From assembly GCF_037126285.1 (NCBI RefSeq), contig NZ_CP147012.1:186001-250000 (forward strand): 64,000 nucleotides of DNA. Reading direction: 5' to 3'. How positions within the stretch are numbered: the first letter of the stretch is position 1; each line of letters opens with the position of its first letter. The translations under genes and the position numbers were made by a program. Below are positions 18,901-27,207 of this stretch, in pieces. The notes under the pieces were generated by a model. It was given only the letters and a program-made list of their open reading frames with translations. It was not told the DNA's origin and did not search any database. Origin of the DNA: Bernardetia sp. MNP-M8 (lineage in GTDB: Bacteria; Bacteroidota; Bacteroidia; Cytophagales; Bernardetiaceae).

Positions 18901-21900
18901 GGGAACATATCAAGCACTGGCACTTACAAATGACCTTTGTGAATTATCGCCAGTTCCTACCACAATAGTAGAAGTAACAGTTACTCCAAAACCAGACGTT
19001 ACTATTTCTTCACCTGACACTTCCATTTGTGCTAATCAAACTACAAAATTTGTAGCAGAAGGAGCAACTAACTATGTATTCTATAAAAATGGATTGCCTA
19101 TGCCAGCAGGCGCAGTTGCAAATGAATATGAACCTATTGCAGGTACTTTCCAAAATGGTGATAAAATTTGGGTCATCGGAGAAACAAATGGCTGTCCTGA
19201 TACAAGCCGTATCATGACGATGATTGTCTATCCTCTGCCTGTGGTAGATTTAGGAGTCGATAAATATAAATGTAAAACTGATACTGCTTTTCTTGTCGCT
19301 CCTCAAGGAGATTTTATCTATGATTGGAAAAAAATAGATACAGATGGAAATCCTATTTCAGTAGGAAATGGCAACGATACTCTTTTTGTTTTAGATACAG
19401 GAACATATTTTATTCGATTAGAAAACGCTATCACACGTTGTTCTTCCATTAGTAACCGAGTAAAAGTATTCAATTTTGATGATGAAGTAGTTGTAGATTT
19501 GGGACAAGACCGAACCATTTGTTCTCCAGCTGATTTGCCTTATAGACTTATTGGAAGCGATTTATCACATCTTGCAGGAACAACTTATCAATGGTATGTA
19601 GCAGGACAAAATACAATAATTGGTACAGATTCAATATTTGATGTAACAGAAGAAAATACCTATAGCCTTGTTGTTCAAGACCCAAGAGGATGTCAGATTA
19701 GTGATACTGTTCGTATTAATTTTGCTCCTACTCCTGATTTTGTAATTACAGGACACGAAAATCCAAACTGTTCTACTTTTGATACCCTTCGTATTGAAAG
19801 AAGTAATGTTAAAGGAATGATTATCAATTGGTTTGGAAATGGAATTGTTTCTACTTCAGATTCTTCTAAAGTGGCTATTGTAAATGTAAGTGGAACATAC
19901 ACAGCCACCATAACTGATACCACAACAAGTGCAAATTGTTCTTATACTCAATCTGTGGAAGTTTTTGTTCGACCTAATATTGATTTAGGAATAACAACAA
20001 CTGCCACAAGCGATACAATTCGTATTTGTGAAGGAGATTCGTTAGTTCTTGATGCCTTCCGTCCTGAACATAACAATAATTTTAATTATCAATGGAGAGT
20101 GATTGAAAGCAATACAGTAGTTTCTACAAAATCCAAAATTGCTATCAGACAGACTATGGTAGATAATTATATAGCCAATCGTTTTGAGGTAAAAGTAACT
20201 GACCCTAATCTAACTGGAGGAGGAAATTGTTCTATTTTAGATACAATTATTGTTCGTTTTGATAGAAAATCAGGTGTTCAGATTGATTCGAATTTTATCA
20301 AAACATTATGTCTAGGTCAAACACAAACACTTTCAGCTGTTGGCGCAGATTCCTACCAATGGAGTAATGGAGAAACAACTCAAACTATTGAAGTAACACC
20401 TACTCAAGCAGGTTTTTACACATTTATTGTGAAAGGAATTTTCTCTACTCCAAATCGTTGTGGAGCAAGTGCAGATACAATCAAATTTAGAGTTGTACCT
20501 GTCCCTGAGATTGATATTCCAGAAGAAGTAGTGATTTGTGAGAATGATTCGGTGGAAGTAGATGCCTTTTTGCCTTCTCATCAGCCTCGTTATGTGTATG
20601 AATGGAAAAATGAAAATACAGGAGAAATAATTGACACAACAGCTATTCATGTATTCAAACAAGACTCTTCAAATATCAATTATGAGCCTCAAACTTATAG
20701 AGTAGGCGTTTATGATACACTTGGTGGGGGACGTTGTGGGGCAGAAAGTCTGATTACTGTTACATTTAATCGTAGTGCGACTACAAAAATCATAGCTTCT
20801 GATACATTGGTTTGTGTAGGCGAACAAATTACGCTTCGTGCAACAGGAGCAACCAACTTTCTATGGAATACTGGTGAAACAACACAAGAAATAACGTTTT
20901 CTTCGGATTCAGCAGGTATTTTTAGGTATACAGTCATTGGAAGTTATGGAGATGGAACGAATACAAATGTATGCCAAAGCACAGAAAAGAGTATTTTGGT
21001 TCAATTTAAAGCTATTCCAACAGTTACATTGAATACTCCTGATAGTATCAGTATTTGTGCAGGTGAATCGGTTGAGTTTATTGCAAATGGAGGCGCAACA
21101 TATATGTGGTCGCATTCCCCAACGGCAAGTGGAGATACTGTTGTGGTTAATCCAACCAACACAACAACCTATATTGTTACTGGTTTTGATACGTTGGGTT
21201 GTTCTTCTACTGATACTACAGTCGTTTTGGTGCAACCTAAAATAGATTTAGGCGCAGATAAGCAGCTTTGTGAAGGAGATACAGCCGTTATTGGTGCAGA
21301 GCGTCCAGAAGGAGCAACGTATTTATGGAATACAGGGCAAATTTCGGATTCTATTCGTGTCAGAAAAAGTGGTTTGTATTATGTAGAAGTGAGTATTAAT
21401 GAATGTAGTTATACAGATAGCATTCGTGTTGATTTCAAAGAAGCACCTATGTTGTCAGCAAAAGATACGATTTTGTGTTTTGAAGATGAAAATTCAGACC
21501 GTATTTTACATCAAATTGGTGTAACCATCAATAATTATGATTCTACAGCAACATATCGTTACCAATGGTTTGATGAAAACAATGAACTGGTAGGACAAGA
21601 TTCTTTGCTTTCTACTGAATTTGGAGGAACTTATCTAGTTAGAGTAACAGCAGCTTATCCAAGTGCGTGTAATGGAATTACTAGCTTAGAAATAGAATCA
21701 AATTGCGACCCTCAAATCTTTATTCCAAGTGCATTTACGCCAAACAATGACAATCTAAATGAAGAGTGGGAAATATTTGGACGTTTTTATTCTAACCTTC
21801 GTATAAAAGTCCTTGATCGTTGGGGAATGGAAGTATATTCAGCTCTTCAAAAAAGAAGTGATGATGAAATTACATTTTGGGACGGAACATACAAAGGCAA

Positions 21901-22003
21901 AAAAGTACCTGCTGGAGTGTATTACTACGAAGTAACTTATACAAATCCAACAGATAAAAGTAATACCATAAAACAAACTGGAACGGTTACTATTATTTAT
22001 TAA
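15980..22003 (+). CDS. Giant cell-surface protein with IgGFc-binding-like head and T9SS type B (CHU_C) sorting domain
   Basis: A 2007-residue exported protein. The signal peptide is MKKLFLFLLFTLFLVPSF... up to about residue 23. Residues 25-430 resemble the IgGFc-binding domain family: TSEGREFWVGFLDH, then PVSxLAL-type strands, DHAYEQIPSINTWGRNF and a glycine-rich end. The middle (about 440-1880) is a chain of about fifteen Ig-like or PKD-like modules, each with a Cys pair and motifs such as YQWR, ICEGDSLVLDA and YLWNTG. The last 100 residues are the gliding-associated C-terminal domain: IPSAFTPNNDNLNEEWEI, LDRWGMEVY, and GVYYYEVTY. This is the tail of type B T9SS cargo. It is a likely adhesin or matrix protein. 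Single gene with its own terminator. Confidence 0.88.
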   Translation: MKKLFLFLLFTLFLVPSFYIFAQDPCIRTSEGREFWVGFLDHDGTSGIDTKLYVTSRVAATGTVSSTAGTVVVQNINVPANGSQQINLTPASDYLVNAAQIPQNKGVFVSVSDPISLYALNRKLNSADVALIFPLEALGTEYYTMSFTPNGWGSVFLIVATEDNTAISVTPSRNTSTGSAANTPIDITLNRGQTYLVRSSGTNGSNTDLTGSLISSDKPIAVFSGNIRVNIDGNSSDHAYEQIPSINTWGRNFVTVPSVRENPAVLRSYDYFRIMAQADGTVVTISGQPTPITLNRGEYHTFSTQGNNTPRTIDSNQPIMVGQFTISQQNDINGNPIENADPYFIILSPNQQTLKDINLEALATGNINTFHVDVITKTTNTANILLGGTPMTFDAIAGSNMSYARRNVSPGTYTLTNSSPANDGFIAYVYGYGNFESYGYLAGSSLETVVDVADDVAFCDGVTTDNTLEAPDGFIRYEWRLLPDPTIISTNQDITVSVSGSYELTTENADGCIKKDITEVIFSPPAIADIKYQGSSVYEIRLCDSLGQQTISGFDVSHTTDNSYIWRIAGDPTIIGTTANLIVDNFSATTVYELEVVNAATQCSSAGNGSTFDEITVIFDPTHDVDIVFDGATPDVITFCDSEGEQTIEASLTPLPSDVTYKWFKDGVLMPTETSSTLVVNEFSATTRYRVEALRPDQTLSCLQTDDIVVTFYPVALIQHDGLVSDDELFFCNAQGAQTIRTGIADDPQLEYQWRDITDPANPVDLGTDFELVIDNFSSTRVYEITITDLENGASNPCPLTDVVTVTFFGSEIREVGQTNEPDELTYCAEDGIRTLEVNVTPNLLPFSQIKWFEKNGSVLTQVGTGASLNVDEFQPNIIVTKTYVVQISNPRVDCISEDEIIINFLPPLGLGLIGSTDICDGDQTPITFRLSGSFPMTLTYRKTPLIGSPVIEQVIVGTATTSSPFDYIVQSQGGTYQALALTNDLCELSPVPTTIVEVTVTPKPDVTISSPDTSICANQTTKFVAEGATNYVFYKNGLPMPAGAVANEYEPIAGTFQNGDKIWVIGETNGCPDTSRIMTMIVYPLPVVDLGVDKYKCKTDTAFLVAPQGDFIYDWKKIDTDGNPISVGNGNDTLFVLDTGTYFIRLENAITRCSSISNRVKVFNFDDEVVVDLGQDRTICSPADLPYRLIGSDLSHLAGTTYQWYVAGQNTIIGTDSIFDVTEENTYSLVVQDPRGCQISDTVRINFAPTPDFVITGHENPNCSTFDTLRIERSNVKGMIINWFGNGIVSTSDSSKVAIVNVSGTYTATITDTTTSANCSYTQSVEVFVRPNIDLGITTTATSDTIRICEGDSLVLDAFRPEHNNNFNYQWRVIESNTVVSTKSKIAIRQTMVDNYIANRFEVKVTDPNLTGGGNCSILDTIIVRFDRKSGVQIDSNFIKTLCLGQTQTLSAVGADSYQWSNGETTQTIEVTPTQAGFYTFIVKGIFSTPNRCGASADTIKFRVVPVPEIDIPEEVVICENDSVEVDAFLPSHQPRYVYEWKNENTGEIIDTTAIHVFKQDSSNINYEPQTYRVGVYDTLGGGRCGAESLITVTFNRSATTKIIASDTLVCVGEQITLRATGATNFLWNTGETTQEITFSSDSAGIFRYTVIGSYGDGTNTNVCQSTEKSILVQFKAIPTVTLNTPDSISICAGESVEFIANGGATYMWSHSPTASGDTVVVNPTNTTTYIVTGFDTLGCSSTDTTVVLVQPKIDLGADKQLCEGDTAVIGAERPEGATYLWNTGQISDSIRVRKSGLYYVEVSINECSYTDSIRVDFKEAPMLSAKDTILCFEDENSDRILHQIGVTINNYDSTATYRYQWFDENNELVGQDSLLSTEFGGTYLVRVTAAYPSACNGITSLEIESNCDPQIFIPSAFTPNNDNLNEEWEIFGRFYSNLRIKVLDRWGMEVYSALQKRSDDEITFWDGTYKGKKVPAGVYYYEVTYTNPTDKSNTIKQTGTVTIIY

Positions 22004-22042
22004 GTAATTTGTCAATAGTTTAAAAGATAGAATTTTTGCACA

Positions 22043-22091
22043 AAAAAAATCAGTAATTATTTTGAGTCATCAAATAATTACTGATTTTTTT
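22043..22091 (+). terminator. Terminator of the giant surface protein gene
   Basis: A 20-bp stem (arms 22043-22062 and 22072-22091) on ATCAGTAATTATTT and its complement, ending in a T run. Confidence 0.9.
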
Positions 22092-22155
22092 TGTAAAATA
22101 CTCTGCATAAAAAGCAATTTATTGCTATTAATTTATGATAGTACTATTTATTCAT

Positions 22156-22194
22156 AAAAAATAGGCAGCACAATAAATTTTATTGTACTGCCTA
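22156..22194 (-). terminator. Terminator of the small peptide gene
   Basis: TAGGCAGCACAATAAA (22162-22177) pairs with TTTATTGTACTGCCTA (22179-22194) with one mismatch. On the minus strand it is followed by TTTTTTATG. Confidence 0.75.
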
Positions 22195-22216
22195 AACTAT
22201 GTCTTAACTTTAAATA

Positions 22217-22429
22217 CTAGAAACCACCATCAGAAACAAAACCACATTCAGTATAGCCATTTTGTGCAATAATCCTTTGAACCATTTCCCATGTCTGTTC
22301 TTGAACAGTAACTATTTCATATCTAGAATTACGACAAGTGACAGTAATCCAACCCCAACCACCTCTAACTTGATTAGAAACCTTGTTAGAAATAGCAAAT
22401 TTTTTAAAATCTTTCTTTAAGTTGCTCAT
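22217..22429 (-). CDS. Small peptide precursor with double-glycine leader
   Basis: A 70-residue peptide. The first 24 residues (MSNLKKDFKKFAISNKVSNQ, then VRGG) look like the leader of Bacteroidota natural-product precursors: a basic start, a hydrophobic LxxF..I pattern and a GG cleavage site. The predicted product WGWITVTCRNSRYEIVTVQE... holds two Cys, three Trp and a glycine end. No modifying enzyme, peptidase-ABC transporter or second precursor lies nearby. It has its own terminator. It could be a bacteriocin-like or signalling peptide; a short unrelated protein that mimics a leader is the alternative. An exporter elsewhere in the genome would be needed. Confidence 0.6.
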   Translation of the reverse strand: MSNLKKDFKKFAISNKVSNQVRGGWGWITVTCRNSRYEIVTVQEQTWEMVQRIIAQNGYTECGFVSDGGF

Positions 22430-22566
22430 AATAAATGTATGATTTTTAGTGATATGCTAATTATTTAGCGATGCTAATATCATAATTATTATAGAAATAT
22501 ACAATACTTTATACACATTTTCATTTTATTAACATTCGTATAATCCTATATTTTTGCAGCAAAAAG

Positions 22567-23241
22567 TTACTTTAATTGCACAAAAGCAAACAAAACCAAA
22601 TTAGCACCCATTTTTAGGGCAGCTTGGCGTTTCTCTTCTGGGTCGTTGTGGATAGAAGAATCTTCCCAACCATTTCCTAAGTCAGATTCATACGAATAAA
22701 AACAAACTAAACGACCTTCATAAAGCAAACCAAAACCTTGTGCAGGTTTGCCGTCATGTTCGTGGATTTTTGGAAGTCCGTCTGGAAATTTATAATTGAT
22801 AGTATAAACATCATGAGAATACGGCAGTTCGATAAAATCTAATTCGGGAAATACTTTTTTCATTTCTAAGCGAACAAATTTATCCATTCCATAATTATCA
22901 TCAATATGCAAAAAACCTCCTCCAATTAAGTAATTACGAAGGTTTTGAGCTTCCTGTGCCGAAAAAACCACATTTCCATGCCCTGTCATGTGTACAAAAG
23001 GATAACTAAAAAGCTCTGCACTTCCTACCTCTACGACTTCTTCCTCTTTATCAATTTGTGTTTTTAGATTCTCATTACAAAATTCTATTAAGTTAGGTAA
23101 AGATGTTTTGTTTGAATACCAATCTCCACCACCATTATATTTTAACTTAGCTATTTTATAAGTAGCTTTTGGTTTTAGAATTAATTTGTTTGGAACAAAC
23201 GAAAATAAAGCTAGAGTAAGAACTATTAATATATATTTCAT
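22567..23241 (-). CDS. DUF4159 domain-containing secreted protein
   Basis: A 224-residue protein with an N-terminal signal (MKYILIVLTLALFSFVPNKL). The mature part matches the DUF4159 family: KLKYNGGGDWYSNKTSLPNL, PFVHMTGHGNVVFSAQEAQN, LRNYLIGGGFLHIDDNYG, and a C-terminal ALKMGANLVLFAF. The GGFLHIDD and TGHGN stretches resemble a ThuA/GATase-like fold, but no activity is known. It lies downstream of rsmE on the same strand, 126 bp away. Confidence 0.85.
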   Translation of the reverse strand: MKYILIVLTLALFSFVPNKLILKPKATYKIAKLKYNGGGDWYSNKTSLPNLIEFCNENLKTQIDKEEEVVEVGSAELFSYPFVHMTGHGNVVFSAQEAQNLRNYLIGGGFLHIDDNYGMDKFVRLEMKKVFPELDFIELPYSHDVYTINYKFPDGLPKIHEHDGKPAQGFGLLYEGRLVCFYSYESDLGNGWEDSSIHNDPEEKRQAALKMGANLVLFAFVQLK

Positions 23242-23366
23242 TTTATTTCAATTACGAATTAGAAATTACGAATACAGTTTTTGAACCACAGAGTTTAAGG
23301 AGGAAGAGGAGAAATACAATTTCATAAGATTTGAGATTTTATTTCCTAATTCCCAATCTCCATTTT

Positions 23367-24116
23367 CTATTTCCTATTCAAACTATTCAAAGCCATACAC
23401 GAATAAAGTGCTGCCGTTTCTGTTCGTAGCCTGTATTCTCCTAAACTAACACACTCAAAACCAGATTGTTGAGCTTGATGAACTTCTTCAGGAGAAAACC
23501 CACCTTCACTTCCTATCAAGACCAAATAATAAGCATTTTTGGTAGCACAGTTTTCTAAAACAGCATTTGTATCAGTGGGCGTATAAGCTATAAAACGCTG
23601 AATTTCTAACGTTTCTTCGCCATGTTTAGTTTGGTTCTTTCTATCAGAATGGTATTTTTTTATAAAATCTTTAAATTCTTTAGGAGGATTTATTCTTGGA
23701 AGTGTTGCTCGCAAAGATTGTTTGATTGCAGCAATACTTTTCTTAACTAATCGGTCAGATTTTAGATGATTGTATTCACTTCTACTTGTTTCGATAAATG
23801 AAATTTCATCAATGCCAATTTCAATTGCCTTTTCTAAAAACCATTCTATTCTATCCGAACTTTTAGTGGCAGCAACAGCAACATGAATGTAAAAAGGACG
23901 TTTTGCTTCCGTGCTTACAATCTGTGTAATTTCTATCAATGAATTTTTAACATTTGGCGAAAGCACTTTTCCCTTTGCTAGTATTCCTTTTCCATTTACA
24001 ATATCTAAAAAATCGCCTTCTCTTACTCTAAGGGTTTTGAGGTGTTTGGCTTCCTCTTCTGGAAGTGTAATTTGTTGTCCAAGTTCTAAATCAGGATAGA
24101 AAAAATAAGTATCCAT
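23367..24116 (-). CDS. rsmE: 16S rRNA (uracil(1498)-N3)-methyltransferase
   Basis: A 249-residue SPOUT-class methyltransferase that methylates U1498 of 16S rRNA in the assembled small subunit. The N-terminal PUA-like part starts MDTYFFYPDLELGQQITLPE with EEAKHLKTLRVREGD, as in homologues. The C-terminal knot shows YLVLIGSEGGFSPEEV, then VSLGEYRLRTETAALYS, the SAM-binding GPEGG-type and LRTETA motifs. The frame is open 15 codons further upstream (to 24161), but the leader MYLLVTDNCLLITVY has no family match, so I place the start at Met16 (24116). The insert DRKNQTKHGEETLE in the middle is local. Confidence 0.92.
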   Translation of the reverse strand: MDTYFFYPDLELGQQITLPEEEAKHLKTLRVREGDFLDIVNGKGILAKGKVLSPNVKNSLIEITQIVSTEAKRPFYIHVAVAATKSSDRIEWFLEKAIEIGIDEISFIETSRSEYNHLKSDRLVKKSIAAIKQSLRATLPRINPPKEFKDFIKKYHSDRKNQTKHGEETLEIQRFIAYTPTDTNAVLENCATKNAYYLVLIGSEGGFSPEEVHQAQQSGFECVSLGEYRLRTETAALYSCMALNSLNRK

Positions 24117-24243
24117 ATATACAGTTATCAATAAACAGTTATCAGTTACCAGTAAATACAAAAGTGATTTTTGAAATTTAACTTATTATAAACATAGGCA
24201 AACTGGTTTTAAAAAATAATAATTTTACAAGCTATAAAAAAAA

Positions 24244-24834
24244 TTAATCCTTCACAATCATTCCAGCACATTCTACAGCTTCATTTCCTACAAAAGATTT
24301 CCAAATTTGTTTATGAGGATTGAAAATTATAGCGTATTGCCAATCATTGGAGAAAAAACGCTGTTGTGTTCCCATATCTGTTCCTGACATAAAAACAGAA
24401 AGATTATTAGGATGAGTATGATACCAACCAATCATTTGCCATTGTTTGTTTTCATCTTTATCCAAAATTGCATCAAACTCATCTAGCATTTCTTTCCAAA
24501 CTTCATGATCCATTTCTAAATAAGCCGAACTTCCTCGGGCTTGTTTTCCTGCTAGAGCTTCCTCTACTACACCATACATAAGGTTCTTTTTCTCATCAAA
24601 AAAGACTTTTCCTAACAAAACGCCTCCTTGTTCGACAACGTTTTCAGTTGTTGTTTCTCCCCAAGAAATGTGTTCAAAAATCTGTTTTATAGCCTTTGGC
24701 TTAATGTAGAGTTTTGTGTTTTTGGCATCGTTCTTACTTTTTGAATTGAGCGAAGGTTCAATCAAAAAAGACGGTTCTATTTGATTTTCAGGCTTGTATG
24801 CTTCTGAAACAGTATTTATTTTAAATTTTGACAA
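24244..24834 (-). CDS. JAB/MPN (JAMM-motif) domain protein
   Basis: The JAMM metal-binding motif is intact: GWYHTHPNNLSVFMSGTD supplies HTH and the downstream Ser and Asp, and the upstream Glu sits in ENVVEQGGVLLGKVFF. This is the signature of MPN+ metalloproteases that cut isopeptide or similar bonds. The C-terminal AIIFNPHKQIWKSFVG fits the domain. No ubiquitin-like, E1- or E2-like gene is near. The start is uncertain: the frame is open to a TTG at 24915, whose leader looks non-native; I prefer the TTG at 24834 (reads MSKFKINTVSEAY). No signal peptide with that start. Confidence 0.78.
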   Translation of the reverse strand: MSKFKINTVSEAYKPENQIEPSFLIEPSLNSKSKNDAKNTKLYIKPKAIKQIFEHISWGETTTENVVEQGGVLLGKVFFDEKKNLMYGVVEEALAGKQARGSSAYLEMDHEVWKEMLDEFDAILDKDENKQWQMIGWYHTHPNNLSVFMSGTDMGTQQRFFSNDWQYAIIFNPHKQIWKSFVGNEAVECAGMIVKD

Positions 24835-25083
24835 AATGTAAATCGTTTTTGTTCTTTGTATAGCTGAAACTAAAAAAATAACATATTTATTAACAATACA
24901 GTTAAAAGTAAGCAAATTTATTGAAAATGCCGTATGTTTATATCAAAATTTTTAAAATAGTGTTTTGTAAGTTTTAATTTTTTAGAAATAGTCTTATATC
25001 TTTTACTTTTTTTTAGAAAATCTATATAGTTTGATTTGGTAAAATGTAGTCCAAGATTTGGAAAAATTTATTAAAATCAATTT

Positions 25084-25503
25084 ATGAAATTAATATCAAA
25101 AACGTGTTTTGTATTATTTCTTGTTTTTTCTATTTATGCTCTCACTTATTTTTTAACACAAGAATTACCCACTTTTTCCTCAAGAGAATTTGAAATAGAT
25201 GCTAAAAAAACATTAAGAATTGAATTTGTGGCTGACACAATTTTTGAAGATGAACCAAATCAATTACTCAATAAAAAGCCTATTACAGAGCAATTAGAGA
25301 TTTATAACTTTATAAGTCAGATTAATAAGTCAGAACCAAATTCAATGTGGAAAGGAGTTGGGTGGGATAAAGTAATGGTCTTTCAGAAAGATACGACACT
25401 GATTCTTTATACCAATGGAAAAATTATAGGAGCAAATAATAGTGGTTGGTTTTATAATTTATCTAAAAACTCTCTTCTATCAAAAAGATATATTTCAAAA
25501 TAA
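25084..25503 (+). CDS. Membrane-anchored protein of unknown function
   Basis: A 139-residue protein with a hydrophobic N-terminus (CFVLFLVFSIYALTYFLTQ, about 8-26) that acts as a signal anchor. The remainder is a small polar domain (FEIDAKKTLRIEFVAD, SMWKGVGWDKVMVFQKDTTL, NGKIIGANNSGWFYNLSK). I do not recognise a family. It starts after a divergent promoter region and is followed by another small exported protein on the same strand. Confidence 0.6.
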   Translation: MKLISKTCFVLFLVFSIYALTYFLTQELPTFSSREFEIDAKKTLRIEFVADTIFEDEPNQLLNKKPITEQLEIYNFISQINKSEPNSMWKGVGWDKVMVFQKDTTLILYTNGKIIGANNSGWFYNLSKNSLLSKRYISK

Positions 25504-25626
25504 ATTTGATAAGACCCTATTTTTTTCAGAATTTTGCACTCCTAAATAATAATACAACTCTTTGATTATTATTTTTATTTCAAATAAAATATTTCATTCA
25601 AAACTCTCTAAAACGTCTCAGAATTT

Positions 25627-26232
25627 ATGAAAAAGATTAAATCTATCTATGTATTATTTATCTTTGCTGCCTTGAGTTCGTATGGTCTTTGGGCATGTAC
25701 TAATAGTGGCACTTCTGAAACTACAACCGAAACAGAAGAAGTAGAAGAACCAGATACTCGTCCTGCTTCTGCTGCTGTAGACAATGATTTTTATATCAAA
25801 GCTGATATTGGAGGGAAAGAATATAACTTCAATTATTTATCTCTTGACAATGTTGCTAGATACAATTTATTGAAAAAAGATTTATTTAGAATCGAACGCT
25901 GTGCTGATGACCATTGTAAAGAAAGCATTTATTTGCAAGCTCATAACTTTGATTTGAATCAAACTCCTCCTTTTACGCTACAAGAAAGTAAAGAAGGCAA
26001 ATTACGTAAAGATATTATAGTAAATTTTATACGTACAAATAACACAGGCAAATTCAAATATCAAATGCAAGACTCTTCTGAAGAACCTTTTGAAATGACT
26101 ATTCAAAAAATAGAGGGAGATATCTATGAAGGAACTTTTAAAGGTTTACTAAACAATGAAAAGAAAGATTCTACACTTGTTATTAAAGGTTCTTTTCGTA
26201 CAAAAATGATTGTTAGAAATCCTGCTGCATAA
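25627..26232 (+). CDS. Lipoprotein of unknown function
   Basis: A 201-residue protein. The signal peptide ends in SYGLWAC, with the lipidated Cys about residue 24, followed by a Thr/Glu-rich tether (TSETTTETEEVEEPDT). The globular part begins FYIKADIGGKEYNFNY. It has a Cys pair (ERCADDHCKES) and a run of beta-like strands (TIQKIEGDIYEGTFKG, STLVIKGSFRTK). This plan recalls DUF6252-type lipoproteins, but I would not assign it. No operon partner of known function. Confidence 0.65.
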   Translation: MKKIKSIYVLFIFAALSSYGLWACTNSGTSETTTETEEVEEPDTRPASAAVDNDFYIKADIGGKEYNFNYLSLDNVARYNLLKKDLFRIERCADDHCKESIYLQAHNFDLNQTPPFTLQESKEGKLRKDIIVNFIRTNNTGKFKYQMQDSSEEPFEMTIQKIEGDIYEGTFKGLLNNEKKDSTLVIKGSFRTKMIVRNPAA

Positions 26233-26426
26233 AGCTATTTGAAAGAAGTTATTTAATGAAAATGCTTTTTTGTTGGTCTATTATAAAACACTGATAAAGG
26301 CTGTATTTTTTTTATATTCTTAAACAACTTCAAAAGATAAAAGCACAAACAACCAAACGATAAATATTTATTAGGGATTCTATTTTGAAAGATTCATTTA
26401 AAAAGTCTTAATAAATAATTTTCTAT

Positions 26427-26434
26427 TATCTTTG
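26427..26434 (+). promoter_or_regulatory. Candidate -7 box of the ompH-like gene
   Basis: TATCTTTG is an exact match to the TAnnTTTG -7 element, about 58 nt before the chosen start codon. A clear -33 TTG is not seen. Confidence 0.5.
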
Positions 26435-26491
26435 TGCTTTTATTTATTTAAGGTAAAAATTAATTTCAATTTCTCAATTTCAATCTCAATA

Positions 26492-27124
26492 ATGAAAAAT
26501 ACATTCACTCGTTCATTTTATTTCGCTCTTACATTAATTATTTCTTTTGTCGCTTTTACAAGTTGCCAACCAAAAGAATCTAAGACTGCAAATGCTACTA
26601 ATACCACTACTAGCTCATCAAATTCTACAAACAATGGCGATATTGCTTATGTAAATCTTGATACGCTTAACACATATTATGATTATTTGGTAGACATAAA
26701 AAACAGAACAGAAAAGAAACAAACAGAAATGAGAAGACAGTTAGAGCAAAGCGAAATTCAATTACAGAGTGAAGCTGAAAGTTTTCAAAAACGTGCTTCT
26801 CAAGGTCTTTTATCTGAAAATGCTGCAAAAAAAGAACAACAAGATCTTCAAACAAAATATCAAATGTTAGAAAGACAAAAAGGTTCTATGTCAGAAGCTC
26901 TTATGTTGCAAGGTGAAAAAGATATGAACAAAGCATACTCAGATATTGAGTCTGTTTTGGAAGAATACAAAGCTGAAAAAGGATATAAAGTTGTTTTAGG
27001 AACTCAAAAAGGCATGTCTATGATTCTTTATACAGATAAAGAATTAGATATTACAAAAACTGTTTTGGAGCGTTTAAATGCAAAATACAAAGCTGAAAAA
27101 GATAGTACAGAAACAGCTCAATAA
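26492..27124 (+). CDS. OmpH/Skp-family periplasmic chaperone-like lipoprotein
   Basis: A 210-residue protein when started at the ATG in 26492. The frame is open 20 codons upstream, but that part overlaps the promoter box and is not signal-like. Residues 1-27 are a lipoprotein signal (FVAFTSCQPKES). After a Ser/Thr tether the OmpH pattern begins: IAYVNLDTLNTYYDYLVDIK, then a long charged coiled coil (KKQTEMRRQLEQSEIQLQSE ... QQDLQTKYQMLERQK), then AEKGYKVVLGTQKGMSMILY, the family's C-terminal strand pair. Skp homologues carry unfolded outer-membrane proteins; a lipid anchor is common in Bacteroidota copies. Ends in a strong hairpin. Confidence 0.85.
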   Translation: MKNTFTRSFYFALTLIISFVAFTSCQPKESKTANATNTTTSSSNSTNNGDIAYVNLDTLNTYYDYLVDIKNRTEKKQTEMRRQLEQSEIQLQSEAESFQKRASQGLLSENAAKKEQQDLQTKYQMLERQKGSMSEALMLQGEKDMNKAYSDIESVLEEYKAEKGYKVVLGTQKGMSMILYTDKELDITKTVLERLNAKYKAEKDSTETAQ

Positions 27125-27145
27125 TTTGATTCAAATGTTTGGCAC

Positions 27146-27187
27146 AAAAAAACAGTCTATAAAATGTATTTATAGGCTGTTTTTTTT
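27146..27187. terminator. Bidirectional terminator
   Basis: AAAAACAGTCTATAAA pairs with TTTATAGGCTGTTTTT (one G:U pair), between convergent genes. Confidence 0.85.
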
Positions 27188-27207
27188 GTATCTTTTTTCT
27201 TACTAAC

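Noticed and set aside
20333-20662. Several minus-strand frames of 60-110 codons inside the giant surface protein gene
   Set aside because: They lie opposite a continuous 2007-codon frame with clear domains; their Cys/Ser-rich translations are shadows.
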